Notes under the pieces: model-generated
What the model saw: only the letters and a program-made list of their open reading frames with translations
What the model was told of the DNA's origin: nothing
The model's database searches: none
Assembly: GCA_948144175.1 (NCBI GenBank)
Contig: CANXME010002120.1
Coordinates: 124,001 to 188,000 of the forward strand
Length of the DNA: 64,000 bases
Source of the DNA: Closterium sp. NIES-65
Taxonomy: Eukaryota > Streptophyta > Zygnematophyceae > Desmidiales > Closteriaceae
Direction: 5' to 3'
Translations under genes and position numbers: made by a program
In this document: in pieces, positions 32,387 to 44,977 of the stretch
Numbering within the stretch: position 1 is the stretch's first letter
Layout: the number at the start of each line of letters is the position of its first letter

Positions 32387-35100
32387 TTTTGGTGTTTTCA
32401 AAATGTAGCATTGTTTGCTGTAGGTTTCCTTGCTTCTGGTATACCACTATGTAATAAATATTCTTTTAATAAATAATTGAACATCAATAACGGCTCATTT
32501 AAAAAATAATAAAACTCATATTTTATATTAAAATATTACGAACCCAAAATGTAGCGAATTTATTAATTTGCTGATTTATAGCGAGATGTATGTAGCAGCA
32601 CATCAATTGTATTACCTGCTCGATTAAAGCACTTTAAATTAGTCACAAATTAAATTTCACGAAACAATGAAATATATATCGAATTTTACATTTTTTGCGC
32701 ATCACCACATTTCGAAACTATCGTAGAGGGAAGGAGGTGGGATAACCATTGGCGGTCCAACAATGTTGGAGTGACAAATGGCCAATCCGAAGCTCCTCTA
32801 AAGTTGTGGTTCCTCCCTCAACTGAGGGACGCCCAATCGCACCAACTGCCGAACCAATACGAAATGGTCCGTGGCTGGTCCCTCGAAGTTGGGAATGTAC
32901 TGAGTGCGCTCTGCTCACAAACAGCTTGAAAAGCATCATGGCCACCAACATCAGCCATACTTTCCAAACCATTACGAGGAAGTAAGATTTCAAGTAACAC
33001 CAGAGCAAAATTTCCTAACGGCATTTTTTCGGATGAGGCAACAATCCTTTAGCCAGATGTGGAGGTCACATGTAGCGGAGAACAAAGCGATTTTGTACGT
33101 AATCATTGATCAGGTGATGATTAAGTCCGTTCTGTGGAGCTTGGCTCAGGAAATTTGTTTCCGCATTCCCAAAGGCCTGGCCTATCGCCGATCCGATGAC
33201 CATCATAGCGAGTCACTTTCTAATGATAGCCAATGTAGCGATAAACCATCGGCATCGTCCCACGTGGACGTCCGCGTCGCTGCCTCTCCAGAGGAGCCTC
33301 TTTGATCGGTCTTCAATCGTCTGTTCCACTCGCATCTGCCAGACTGTTGCTTGCCGTGCGATGCACGCCAGGCACCGCGATGAACCGAGGAGTACCCGCG
33401 GAGTATCCGTGCGAGGCAGCGTGGTACGCGCAGCAGGGAGGCGACGATTGCGTGGAAGCCACTCACGAAACTGATACGATGCGTGAGACGCAACCGGTCC
33501 ATAGCATGGCTGATCGTAATACTTCGTACTCTCCTTGCACCTCGACCACGAATCGTCTGTGTTCACGCCATAAGTGACCATCTGTCCCCGTCAAACTCGG
33601 CGTAACTCGTCGAACTCATCGAACCCCGCCATAAGTGACAGTCTGTCACCAAGTGCTGCTCGAACGCGCCATTTGCAATGAGCTGCGTCGGCGTTGCTAT
33701 TCGCGCGAGCAAATATTCTCTCAAGGGCGAGCTGTGCGTTTGTTAGTCGTAGCCGCGTTACGAGCTGATAATGAATCCCGTTTGATGGAGACGATTCAGG
33801 ATCAAGCATCTGCGAGGGTGCAGCGGTAGAGGCGCATGGTTTGATCCTTAGTTTACCATTGTGCCTCGCCTCCGAGGCAATTCTATGACAGGCCTTCACG
33901 GGCTTCGTATTTGCGAAAGCCAGAATTTTCTGCACGCAAAGCAGCACCGTCCGAGTGTGTCACCTCACCTCCATCAGAAAAATGTTATCCTGCCGGATGC
34001 CGCGTGGTGGGGTATCGGCTTGGATTTCTAGGTTGGAGTTCATGTCGTGAATGACAGTTAATCGTCCGGTTGGGGCAGCGTGGTGGCGAATTATAGTCGA
34101 TCGTTAGGGTAGTGTGGTTTACGGAAGTGATCTGTAGTCGAATGGGCCATGTTTGACAAAGCCACGTGTTGGGTCTCTCACCACGATCGGTGCTCAACTT
34201 CGGAAGTTGAGCACAATTTGCAGACGTGGCAGTAAGTGGGTGGTTCTTGCCATTCACAATCAGAAATCGATCACAAACAGGGTGGGTGTGTTTTTCCGAA
34301 GCTGTGCGTCGCGATAGAGTTGGGAGTTGTCTGACAGTTGTAGGAAAAATAGTGATTGTACTTAACAGATGAATTGGTTCATTGTTATGTTATTGTATCA
34401 AGAATTCAAATTCTGGGTGTTATGTTGTTTTTGTAATCGGTCATTCCAAATTTTTCCTGGGGTATCTTTTTTAATTATTCTATTACATCTTATTACTGGG
34501 TAGTATATTGTATTTATCATCGTTTAATTGGTGGGTAGTATATTGTATTTTGTTTTACTGGTTGGTATTATTCCACTCACATGTTTAATTGGTTACTGCG
34601 GTTTTAATATTGGCAGTGTCGATGCTTATAAACTGCCAGCTCGTGCTTTAGGGAGTTCCTCAAATCATGGCATTCGAGCAAGAGTTGAGGGTGCAGCTCT
34701 CAGGATGATCAGATTTGCGCCAATTTTGAAAGCGTCAGTCTTTTCACACGTGACCATTGGTTGTACTTGTACCCACTGGCAACCGTGCACCCAGATGTTT
34801 CTGATTGGATGGTGTCAGTACAGCTCCACTTTCACGTTCAGGGTTGCGAAACCGTACCTAATCGCATAGAAAACCTGTTAATGCGCTATATTATGCACAA
34901 CATTGCATTATACCAGAATGAAGTACATACATCAAACAGGATTTCGAGCTAGAGCAGAGACTCGAATCTCCCTAGCAAAATTCTCTCGACATTCGTGAGC
35001 ACAATAGAGACTAAGTAGTCAGACCCTTGTGCTAGTTAAACCCTGTTACTGTCTTATTTAGTCTGGTGATCACCTCCGCCTTTATAAATTCCCTCGCATG
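32387..35100. other. AT-rich spacer
   Basis: AATAAA at 32453-32458 is a likely poly(A) signal for gene 1. The rest is AT-rich with no ORF I can support. GTAGTATATTGTATTT occurs twice near 34500-34550. Confidence 0.45.
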
Positions 35101-35199
35101 TATCTCAGCAGACTTGGCCATCTGCCGTATAGGCAACGAACTAACTACTCGCCATGGGTCAGTAGCGGTTTCGTGTGGAACCTTGTTGCGTTTCTATGC

Positions 35200-36300
35200 G
35201 GGATGTTAGACCAACTGTTGAGAATCACAGGTGTGTCTCCAGACTCTCCCTTCGCAACGCTCCAATACTCCCGTGCCCCTTCACTCCAAACACGACGCGA
35301 TCGTCGCAATCCTCCCTTCCCGAGGCTCATTCCTTGCGCGCCGCGTTCTTTTCCTCTCGTGCGTTCCTCCCTTACCCGCCACGTCGCATTCAGTGTCCTA
35401 TCTGCTTCTGGTGCGCGCTGCCGTCTCTTCTTTCTAGACGATTCATCCCGTGGCGGACTCGTCCTATTCACCCTCCCGTGTGCGCTTTGTCCCGCCCACC
35501 CCGTCCTTTTCTCCCATGCCTGCCGCTTTGCATTCTTTCTCCCGTCCGCTTCTCCCGTGATCGTTGTCGTCCCTCCCTCTGTTCCATTCTTCGTGTGCCC
35601 CATTCCCCCTACCGTCCATTCCTCCCGTTCGCTTTTCGTCGATTCACTGCCATCTGTTTCCCCCATATCCGCGGATTTCGCATTGTCCCTCCCGGGCTTC
35701 GTGATTGGCGCGCCTCGCCCCATTTAGCTCCCTACTCTATTGCGCGCCTGGTTCCGTTCCCTATCTCGGCCAATCCTTATTTTCGCGCCTCGTTCGTTCC
35801 CTATCTCGTTCGTTCCTCCTTTGCGCGCCTTGTTCGTTCCCTCGTATTCCCTATCACGGACGGTGTCATTTGTCCTGGTCGTCCCATTCTGCCTATTGTC
35901 TCTTCCACGCATCCGTGCCTCGTGCATTCCGTGATCTCGTCCATTGCTTGCATCCGCGCCTCGCTCGTCTCCCCCTCTCGTCCGTTCCTTGTTCGCGCCT
36001 CGTTCCCATTCCAGCTCTCGTCCGATACTCCATACCGCGCCTCGTTCTTTGCTCTCACTAGTCAGATCCTCCCTTCCGCAAGCGTACACTCTCCTTCTCT
36101 GCGCCTCTCCTCCATTGAGCGTACCCTCTCATGCCCCGCTGCTCCTCTCTTCCATTGTGTGTGCACTCTCTTTCCCCTCCGCGCCGTTCGCATTTTGTCC
36201 CCATCATCTCCTCCTGTGCGTATACTATCACATACACCGCTGCTCCTCTCCTCCCTTGCGCCTTCTCTCTCCCTACCACCCGCCCCTCCTTTTCCGTGAG
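35200..36300 (+). repeat. Degenerate pyrimidine-rich region
   Basis: Plus strand rich in C and T with recurring words (CGTTCCCT, GCGCCTCGTTC, TCCCGTGCG). It looks like a decayed minisatellite leading into the clear 40-bp array. The long Ser/Pro/Arg ORFs are composition artefacts. Confidence 0.6.
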
Positions 36301-37190
36301 CCCTCCCTCTCATTCCCCTCTCATTCTCTCATTCCATGCGCCATCCCTCTCATTCCCCTCTCATTCCCCTCTCAAAATCTCATTCTGTGCGCCTTCAATC
36401 TCATTCCCCTCTCATTCTATCATTCCGTGCGCCTTCACTCTCATTCCCCTCTCATTCTCTCATTCTGTGCGCCTTCACTCTCGTTCCCCTCTCATTCTCT
36501 CATTCCGTGCGCCTTCACTCTCATTCCCCTCTCATTCTCTCATTCCGTGCGCCTTCACTCTCATTCCCCTCTCATTCTCTCATTCCGTGCGCCTTCACTC
36601 TCATTCTCTCATTCCGTGCGCCATCCCTCTCATTCCCCTCTCATTCTCTCATTCCGTGCGTCATCCCTCTCATTCCCCTCTCATTCTCTCATTCTGTGCG
36701 CCTTCACTCTCCTTCCCCTCTCATTCTCTATTAGGATGTGCCTTCCCTCTCATTCCCCTCTCACTCTCTCATTCCGTGCGCCTTCACTCTCATTCCCCTC
36801 TCATTCTCTCATTCCGTGCACCTTCACTCTCCTTCCCCTCTCATTCTCTCTTAGGGTGTGCCTTCCCTCTTGTTCCCCTCTCACTCTATCATTCCGTGCG
36901 CCTTCACTCTCATTCCCCTCTCATTCTCTCATTCTGTGCGCCTTCACTCTCATTCCCCTCTCATTCTCTCATTCTGTGCGCCTTCACTCTCATTCCCCTC
37001 TCACTCTCTCATTCCGTGCGCCTTCACTCTCATTCCCCTCTCATTCTCTCATTCCGTGCACCTTCACTCTCCTTCCCCTCTCATTCTTTCTTAGGGTGTG
37101 CTTTCCCTCTCATTCCCCTCTCACTCTCTCATTCCGTGCGCCTTCACTCTCCTTCCCCTCCCATTCTCTCATTCCTTGCGCCTTCATTCA
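36300..37190 (+). repeat. 40-bp minisatellite, about 22 units
   Basis: The unit is built from CATTCCCCTCTCATTCTCTC and ATTCCGTGCGCCTTCACTCT. Variants carry TTAGGGTGTG or CTGTGCG. Plus strand strongly pyrimidine-biased. Confidence 0.93.
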
Positions 37191-37739
37191 CATTCCCCTC
37201 TACTCCTCTTCTCACGTGCGCGTTCTCTCGTCCCCCTCTGGTTCACTCCTCACGTGCGCGATCTCTCTCGTAACCCTCTATTCTGCTCTCATTCCTTGCT
37301 CTCACTTGTCCCACCCTCCATTCCGCGCCTCGCCCCCATTCCTCGTGACATGTCCTGAGTTTCCTCTCATGCGAGTTTGCCCCATTCCCCTCTGCTCCGC
37401 TCCTCCCGTGCGCATGCTCTCTCTTTCCCCTCTGCGCCTATCCGCCCATGCGCAATTTGTCTTTTTCCCCTCTGCCCCCCTCCCCCCTTTGCGCCTTCTC
37501 GCTCGCTCCCCTATGAATCTCTTCTCCAGTGCGCCCTCTCTCTCTTCCCTCTGTTTCTCTTCTAGTGTGCACTCTTTCTCTTGTTCCTGTTTGTTTCTCT
37601 TATCATGTGCGCCTACATACGCATCCCCACCTGTTAATCTTCTCTAGTTCTCCGTCTCCATCACTCCTCTCTGTTTCTCTCCTCCAGTGCACCTTCTCTC
37701 TCCCGTACGCTCGTCCTCGCTATGCTCCGTTGCATCCTA

Positions 37740-38180
37740 CCCCTTTCATCCTATGCTTGTATTCTCTAGTTCCCCGTTCATCTTGTGATTGTCTTCGCTG
37801 GTTTTCCCCTTCCCCATCATCTCATATGCTTGTCTTCTCAGGTTTCGGCCTTCCACTGGCCTCTTATGCTTGTATTCTCTGGTTTCCCTTTTCCCCTCCC
37901 CACCTATGCATGAATTCTCTGATTTCCCCTTTCCCCTCCCCTCATATGCATGTATTCTCTGGTTTCCCCTTTCCCCTCCCCTCAAATGCATGTATTCTCT
38001 GGTTTCCCCCTTCCCCTCCCCTCATATGCATGTATTCTCTGGTTTCCCCCTGCCCCCGCCCTTCAAGTTGCTTGTCTTCTCTAATTTCCCCTTCCCCTGC
38101 CCTCCTAAGCTTGTCTTCTCTTGTTTCTCCCTTCTCGTGTCCTCGTAAGCCTTTCTTCCCTGGCCTCCCCCTTCCCCCGC
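37740..38180 (+). repeat. Second 40-bp minisatellite, about 10 degenerate units
   Basis: The unit is built from ATGCATGTATTCTCTGGTTT and CCCCTTTCCCCTCCCCTCAT. The middle units are exactly 40 bases apart (for example 37946 and 37986). It lies directly upstream of the transposase. Confidence 0.88.
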
Positions 38181-38229
38181 CCTTCAAGTCTTGTCTTCTC
38201 CCGTCTCCCCCTTCTCCCCTACTCCCAAA

Positions 38230-41190
38230 ATTCTGGCAGATGTCATTTTTCTGCCCAAGATGTATGTTGTCTCTATGCATTCGACACTCGATCGGGTTTG
38301 GGACACCACATGCAGAGCAACTCCTGCCCTGCAAACCTCATTAGCAGTAGCGAGCAGCTGCAGGGCCCCAAACGTGCAAGGTCGAGCTTCATCCCTCCTA
38401 ACCCCATTCCGCGTGCAGTACTTAGGTTGGAGCCTATGCATGCAAATGTAGGAACGGGTGTTGCGGAAGATGTGTCTATTGATGTACCTCCTATTTCTCG
38501 TGCTGATCCAACAGACACTAGTGATACTTCCTCATCCTCTGATTCAGTAGATAGCGCGCTGCCCTTTGAACAAGAGGACGATGCGTCTAGTAACGCTGCT
38601 GTATCTGGTGCTGATGATGATGGTGGGGAGGGAGCTCAAGCAGGTGTTGCACTGGAGGAAGAGGAAGATGCCCCTCAGTTTAACCTCAAAGATGCTCTTG
38701 CGCACTAGATCCTCTCCAACCGACTCTCTATCAGTCAGATTAACGTTCTGTTGGAAATCCTGCGCAAGACCATTCTTGAAATACAAGATTGGAAGTCCTA
38801 CCGAGACGTGCAGGTGTACGCTGAGTCTAGGGCGACGGATGCCCACCGAGGTTGGCGACGAAAGACCATCCGGTCATGTAACAAGGCTTGGCTGGAGTAT
38901 TGGTATTGTGATCCGTTGATTGCTCTGCAGGACCTGTTGAAGAACCCCAAGCTGGCTGCCAAGATGGTGTTCCATGCAGATCCTCAATATGTGGGGAACG
39001 TGAGGGTGTACAGTACCCCCGAGACAGGCCTATGGTGGGAGAGGTTGCAAACTTTGGTGCGGGAGGAGGATCCGGATGGAGTTGTGGCTGCTTTGATCTT
39101 TGCGGGTGACGAGACGCATATGGATCATAGAGGGAAGGCGAAGGGTCATCCTGTGTATCTCACGTTGGGTAACATTGATAAGGACGACAGGTGGCAACCC
39201 TTTGGGCATGTGCTACTAGCACAGCTCCCTGAGTTTCTGCAGAGTACAACGTAGGGGACAAGATGCAAGTCCACAATTACATCATGCGAGAGATGCTGCA
39301 ATCTCTTAAGACGGCATCCTACACCGGCATAGCTATGAAGAATGCTGCAGGCGAGTCAATCAATGTGTGGCCCTATTTGTACGCTTATGTGTCGGACTAC
39401 CCAGAGTCGTGCAAGATCACGTGCACGAAATCCTTGGGTACTTCGTTTCCGTGTTCGATTTGCAAGGTGGACAAAAAGCACTTGGCAGTGCTGCAGGATC
39501 GTATCCAAGCTCGTACACCATTCGAGCAGGACACCATTGTGCGAGACATCTTAGAAGGCCGGCTCGCACTAGATGCGGAGGCAACCTTCTCCACCCACCC
39601 TGTGCAGGTATAGTATGTTGTGGGTACTGTTTTAGGGTCATTCTATGGGCTATACCATGTGCAGAACTAACTTCTAGGTGCTGGTTCTGGTTTTTGCAGA
39701 GTTTCCTAGGTGGCTGGAGGTGGGAGTCCGACACCATTCTCAACCCGTACCTTGCGGTGCTGCCCGATGTGATGCACCAAGCAGATTTGGGCCTTTTCGA
39801 GCACATTGTTGACTTAATTCGCGCGCATGTGCAGTTACTGGCAGATAGAAAGAAGCTGGACAGAATCCTTAGGTACTACAAGAGAAGTATTAGAGGGGGG
39901 GACATGCGTTTACCCGCGGGTCAGTACTTCGAAAAGGGGGCGAATTATCAAGCATACGAACACCAGTCGGTCATGCAGATTCTGCCTTTCATCGTGAAGG
40001 GTTTTATTACGCAGCCACAGATGGACGCACTCGTCTCATACATCGAGTGGTACCTCGAGTGCGCGCGGGCATCGGAACACACCGACACCTCCCTCCTTGA
40101 GTTCAAGACAAAGGCACACCGGTGAGTAGTATAGTTCACAGTGTGTTGCGTTCATTCTCCGACTGCTTGCTAAATATTGATCGACATGTTTTGGCCTATA
40201 CGCAGGATGTTACACAACCTCAAGACTGCATTCCCGCACACGTCGGATTGGAACTTCATTAAGATGCACCTCATCAGTCACTACATAGACTCCATTCGTG
40301 GGTCGGGCTTGCCCGAGCATTGTTCTGCACAACTATACGAGCATCTGCACATAGAGTACATAAAAAACCCTTACCATGCATCAAATAAACGGTCTGTCAA
40401 TAGCCAAATCGTCGGCAGCGAAGAGGCACGGCTTCGTCTTTAGTATATCGCGCCACAATTCATGGCGAAGAAGAAGTATGACACCGCCATGGTGAAGGTA
40501 AGAACTAGACTTATGTGTATGGTTCTCGATTATTTCCATCGAACATGGAATACACGTAACGAGATGATGGTGGTGTTCCATGCCTGTAGGCCCAACGGAC
40601 AGGCGAGCGGGTTCTATCGAAGAGGAGTTGGGCATTGCACGTGCCAGAAACACGTGTTGGAGCCCCATACCCTCAGGTACCGGATGCGAAGCGTGATGGC
40701 CCGTTGCGGGCCATCATCGGCGAGGAGTTGAAACACTTGCATGCGGCATTGGATAGGGCACCTGGCTATGACGGCAATGGGCAAGCTATCAAGGAAGTAC
40801 ATGTATGTACGACGTCCATTCCTGCCCCGTCGTAGCTTTTGTAATCGTACCCAAACAATCTGACTCTTCTGGTTGACGGTGCCTTTGCAGGTCCACTGGG
40901 AACTCGCCATGCCAGCTGCGGTTGATGCGCAGTATAGTCGCCTGCCGCACCGCATCCACGCCCTGCCCATGCACCACGGTCGTCAATGGTTTTCTGATGT
41001 GGCAGTCAAAGGTGAGGGCTCAGACGGGGACGAGGAGTGGTTTGCGAAAACCCTTCTGTTGTTTCATGCCAAGGTTGCGGGCACGGTTAAAAACTATGCA
41101 TTCGTCAAGTACTACAGGGAACACGCCAGCATTGATGCAGCCACCAAGTGCAAGGTTTTGCACTGGGAGGGAGTTAATCAGAGGTACTGA
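38230..41190 (+). pseudogene. Plavaka-type (CMC superfamily) transposase, decayed, with introns
   Basis: Matches the Plavaka transposase family seen mainly in fungi. Signs in order: an N-terminal zinc finger (CPRC, then FDTRSGLGHHMQSNSC in another frame); an acidic stretch; the core GDETHMDHRGKAKGHPVYLT followed by LGNIDKDDR; DYPESCKI and FPCSICK; NPYLAVLPDVMHQADLGLFE; and KMHLISHYIDSIRGSG with HIEYIKNPYHASNKR. Introns with clean joins: 39608-39699 and 40122-40205; probable ones after 40497 and before 40891. Damage: a frame change in the finger, TAG at 38706 and 40441, and a frame change near 39245. Ends at TGA 41188. Terminal repeats were not found. This enzyme class cuts and pastes its own DNA. 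Confidence 0.72.
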
Positions 41191-42200
41191 GTAATTAGTA
41201 TTGATAGCATCAAGCGCGCGGTATAGTTAGTGCGACCGGACAAAGACGCTGAAAAGTGGTTCGTTAATAGGTTTGCATGGTGAAAACTTCATACTGGGTA
41301 GTATATTTAAGTGGCCTGGCAGGCAAACAAAGCCATCTAGGTTGCCTTAGCCTTTTAAGAGTCAAATACTTCAATCTGTAATTTATATTACGTTCCCAAT
41401 TCGTTTGCAGTCAGTACCAGACAGCATACTTTGTCCCGCTTCCTCATTATTAAGTCACCATCGATGCAATGAAAGCTGCCACACGCGACAACGTCAGACA
41501 AGGATAACTGCCTCGCGTTGCACACTGTGGGGTGCACCTGAATGTGGATGGCGGTGTCGCATTAGTTGGTCGAAATCTTCCCGTTGCTAACACAGATGGT
41601 GGCAGCTTCCGATTGGTTCATTCTGCGGCAATAACAGTCGTGTTGGCAGCACGATAGTCGAATTTGAGACACATTCAAGCATTTTCTCCAGCTACGTGCC
41701 ACACTGCGCGCCGCACATGCGTGACATCAGCTCCGTTGGAGTCGAGGTCTGCGCGGTGGCGACGTTTGTCTCACCTGCACCTTTCGAAGTGGTGCTTGTA
41801 CGAGATGGAAAATTTTAGTTGTAAACTAACCGCTTGACCGCGACCGTGGTTGTTCCATTTGCTTTCGAGTAAATATCAAACAAGTTCGTGTTTGACGTGC
41901 AGCTGTGACTTCAACACTCTTTTTCGTTCACGCCGTGCTAGATCACTACATTTTGAAATATCATAGTTTCATAGCATAGTTTATGGGTGTGTTTTTTAGT
42001 TTAGGCACCTTAATTCACATATATGCATGTTACCTTACTTCCTCGTTTGCCGAATCAAAGTTCACAGTAACATTTCCCGGGAAAAGGCATGGGAAATAAT
42101 GGACATATGGGGTTGAGAAGTCGCAAACATTCACTGTGTCGCTAAAAATGTCATATAATAAGCCGTGCAAAAAAAAAGCTCTTGGCTGGTTGCGTCGTGG
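41191..42200. other. Spacer between transposase and gene 2
   Basis: No gene recognised. The sequence becomes AT-richer towards 42000. Confidence 0.4.
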
Positions 42201-42385
42201 CATTTTCCCCATTTGGTATGTTTAACTGGTCGTCAACCATCACTATCCTCAAACCTATGGCTCAGAACGGGGGACAGTTAGTGCAGGCAGGCACCGGGAA
42301 AAGAGTTTTGCCAGATCCAGCGAGGGTCACCTTGCCCCACCCTCATTCTGCTCTCAATCTGCTCAATGCCTCTGCAGTGTCATAG

Positions 42386-44977
42386 CTGGGAGATGACGTT
42401 CTTACAGAAGAGATTAAGAGGCGGCAGTTAGCTAAAGAGGCTGCCTTCAAAATAGCTGCAGTCAATACTCTCCACGGCGCTCCCACGGTTGGTAAGACGG
42501 CAGCTGCAGGCCGTCGGGGCGGGTCTAAGAGGAAACGTGCTGCCGCCGGCTCTGGTGGACGTGGTCGATCCTCTGGTGCGAATGGCAACATTCGTGCAGG
42601 CTCGCCATCCGCTGACAACCCTACCGCCGGCACTTCGTCAGAAGCAGAAGGCGCGAACCCTGCACCGGTGGCAGAAGCAATGGACACCACGCAAAACGGC
42701 GCACCAACCACAGGCGGCATAGTCTGCGGTATCGCGTCATGCGCAGATACTGGAGCTCTCCCTGCACCCCTCGTGCCTGCCGCCGGAGCCCCGGGTCTGA
42801 TGATGGCAGAAGTGATTGAGGCCGCAGCGGAGGGCGGCGTGGATTCTTTCATCGCATACGGCATCGAAGCTGGTAGCGACGACGAAGACGGGAACGACGA
42901 CGATGCAGATGATGCGGACGGCGTCCAAGCGGGAAACGCCGATGAGTTGCGCGCAGCGGAGGTTCGCGCTGCGGAAGTGTGCGCAGCGGAGGTTCGGGCG
43001 GCGGAGGTTTGGGCGGCAGAGCTTCGGGCGACGGAGCTTCGGGCGGCGGAGATTCGAGCGGCGGAGATTCGAGCTACGGAGGTTTGCGCGGTGGAGGACC
43101 GCGCTGCGGCGGTTCGCGCGGCAGATGTGCGCTCTGCGGAGGCTCGCCAGACGGAGCTGGCGCCGCACACCTCGCAGCCTAATAACCCGGCAGTACCCGC
43201 TAGGCGTGAACGGTCGCAAGGTAAGCAAACGCAACACGCTCATAGCTACGGTGCCAGTTCTTGAATTGTTGCTCAACTCCATCCTACGTTTCCTCCCCCC
43301 GGCCCCCCACTCGCCCCCTCCGCTAGCCAATGTGTTATGCATTTTATTTCTATGAGCTGAGCTCTGTTGTTCATTACGTTGGCTGGATGACTGTCTAATT
43401 GTTCTTTCCACTTGCTTGTTGTCTGCCTTTCTCGATACGTGTTATTCTCGGGGCTTGTCCCGTAGTTGCTGGTGCGCACCATTTCAGGGAAGCACGACAG
43501 CTGGAGGCGATATTGCGTGACCTGCAGAACACGGTCTCCACTCTGAACGCGCAGCTGCAGGAGGCAAGGGCCAGTATCAAGGCGGTGGAGGCTGAACGCG
43601 ATAGTCTGAAAACGCAGTTGGAGTCGATGCAGCGACAGCTTTCAGCAGAAGTCGCTGGAACGAGCTCGGACGTGGGCGCCCTTCGGGACCCTTCTGGCCC
43701 CCTGGTCCGAATGGAGAACGTCCGTAAGGACGTTGCGGGCAGCCCGACCATTCCGTCATCAGTCAGCAGCGACGATGCATTCGATGTAAGTTAGTTAACC
43801 GAGGTGCCATTCTGCTAGTATGTACTTTCGGATGTGCTGTCCTTTTATGTCTTGCAAGTTCTATCTTTAAACCCGCCCCCAACCCTTCCTCTCGCTACCG
43901 CTCTCGGCCCGTCCACCACTTCCTTCTGTCCGTCTTTTGTGAGTCCCGTCCACAAACTTGTGTGTAGCATGTCCGGTGCCTGAAATTTAACCCCCTCATC
44001 ACCCTTGTGCGTCCTTGTGTTGATTGTCAGGAAATGGTGGGTAAAACCTTCGCCTGGCTCATCACCCTTGCCCCTGCAGAAGAGATGGAGTTCTATCCTC
44101 TGTGGGAAGAATTCCAGCCGCATTTGGTGCGCAAGTACATAGCTGAGGGGACCACGCAAGATGAATACTACCTCTTCATGGGCGGGAACAGCAAGCGCAT
44201 TGATCGGGCGCTGAAGGTGATTAGCTGCAAACGCGCGAACATGAACAAGCCGATCAAGCTCTGGGCGTGGGGTGCTGGTGGCGTCATTGACCAGGATAAG
44301 TGGTTCCTTTTGAAGGTTGGTGGCATCACTCCATCAAAGTCACGCAACGAAAAGGAGTGGGTGGAGCAGTTCAAACACCGTGAGTGTGCTTGTCTTTTCT
44401 CACATCCGCACCATGCTGGAATGTTCTTGCGCACAGATCTGATTGCCATTGTTTTTATCTCCGCAGCAAAGTATGGCTACGACTGGCATTGCTCTGCTCA
44501 GAGCGGCCCTTTCGCGAATGCAGCCTTTGAGCTGGCAGTCAAAAAGGCATTTGTCAGTGCCCGGTGCAACATGTTTGCAGTGAAGATTCCAGCGGTCGGC
44601 TATCTGTGCAACGTGGTAAGATGTCACTTGTGTTATTTGATCCTGTTTGTTTCCCCCTGCATATTGTTCTTAACTTAAGCGCCTTTCATTGGTGGCAGGT
44701 TGAATGGCCATTGGAGAACCACAAGGGCAAGAAGGGCCATGCATCTCTGGACAACAATGAGACCAACAACCGCAACAACGTCCATGCCAAGACGAGGGTG
44801 GTTGCTGCCTGGCTGAAGGAAACCCTTGAAAGGGAGCCTGCTACGTTCAAGATCGATGAGCCCATGGGGTTTGAGATGGGCATTGGGAAAGTTAGGATTT
44901 TGATAGAGGGATATGAGCTGTTTTTCTTCCCCTCAGGGGTCGTTCCAACCCCCTGGCCTCCTATTAACAACCTGTGA
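42386..44977 (+). CDS. Gene 2: multi-exon gene of unknown function, paralogue of gene 1
   Basis: Predicted exons: about 42386-43220, 43466-43785, 44031-44379, 44467-44615, 44699-44977 (TGA). Donors are GTAAGC, GTAAGT, GTGAGT and GTAAGA and all joins keep frame. Parts: basic GGSKRKR; Ala/Gly-rich text; acidic GSDDEDGNDDDADDADG; a five-residue tandem repeat; a strong coiled coil of about 60 residues (LEAILRDLQNTVSTLNAQLQ); then a C-terminal region of about 270 residues (WHCSAQSGPFANAAFE, KIPAVGYLCNVVEWPL, NRNNVHAKTRVVAAWL). The start is unresolved: the same frame is open from about 42180 but has TAG at 42383. That TAG could be the end of an intron starting GTATGT near 42216. I do not recognise the family; a nuclear coiled-coil protein is an inference. 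Confidence 0.6.
42945..43161 (+). repeat. 15-bp coding minisatellite in gene 2
   Basis: About 14 units of the GCGGAGGTTCGGGCG type. In the gene 2 frame they give a five-residue repeat (RAAEV, CAAEV, WAAEL, RAAEI). Confidence 0.9.

Noticed and set aside
35944-37647. 567-codon Ser/Pro/His ORF and neighbours
   Set aside because: Reads through the 40-bp minisatellite; no domain, pure composition effect.
42343-43411. Minus-strand ORFs over gene 2 (Ala/Ser/Arg-rich and pentapeptide-like)
   Set aside because: The plus strand shows consistent splice sites, a coiled coil and in-frame exons; the minus ORFs follow from the 15-bp repeat.
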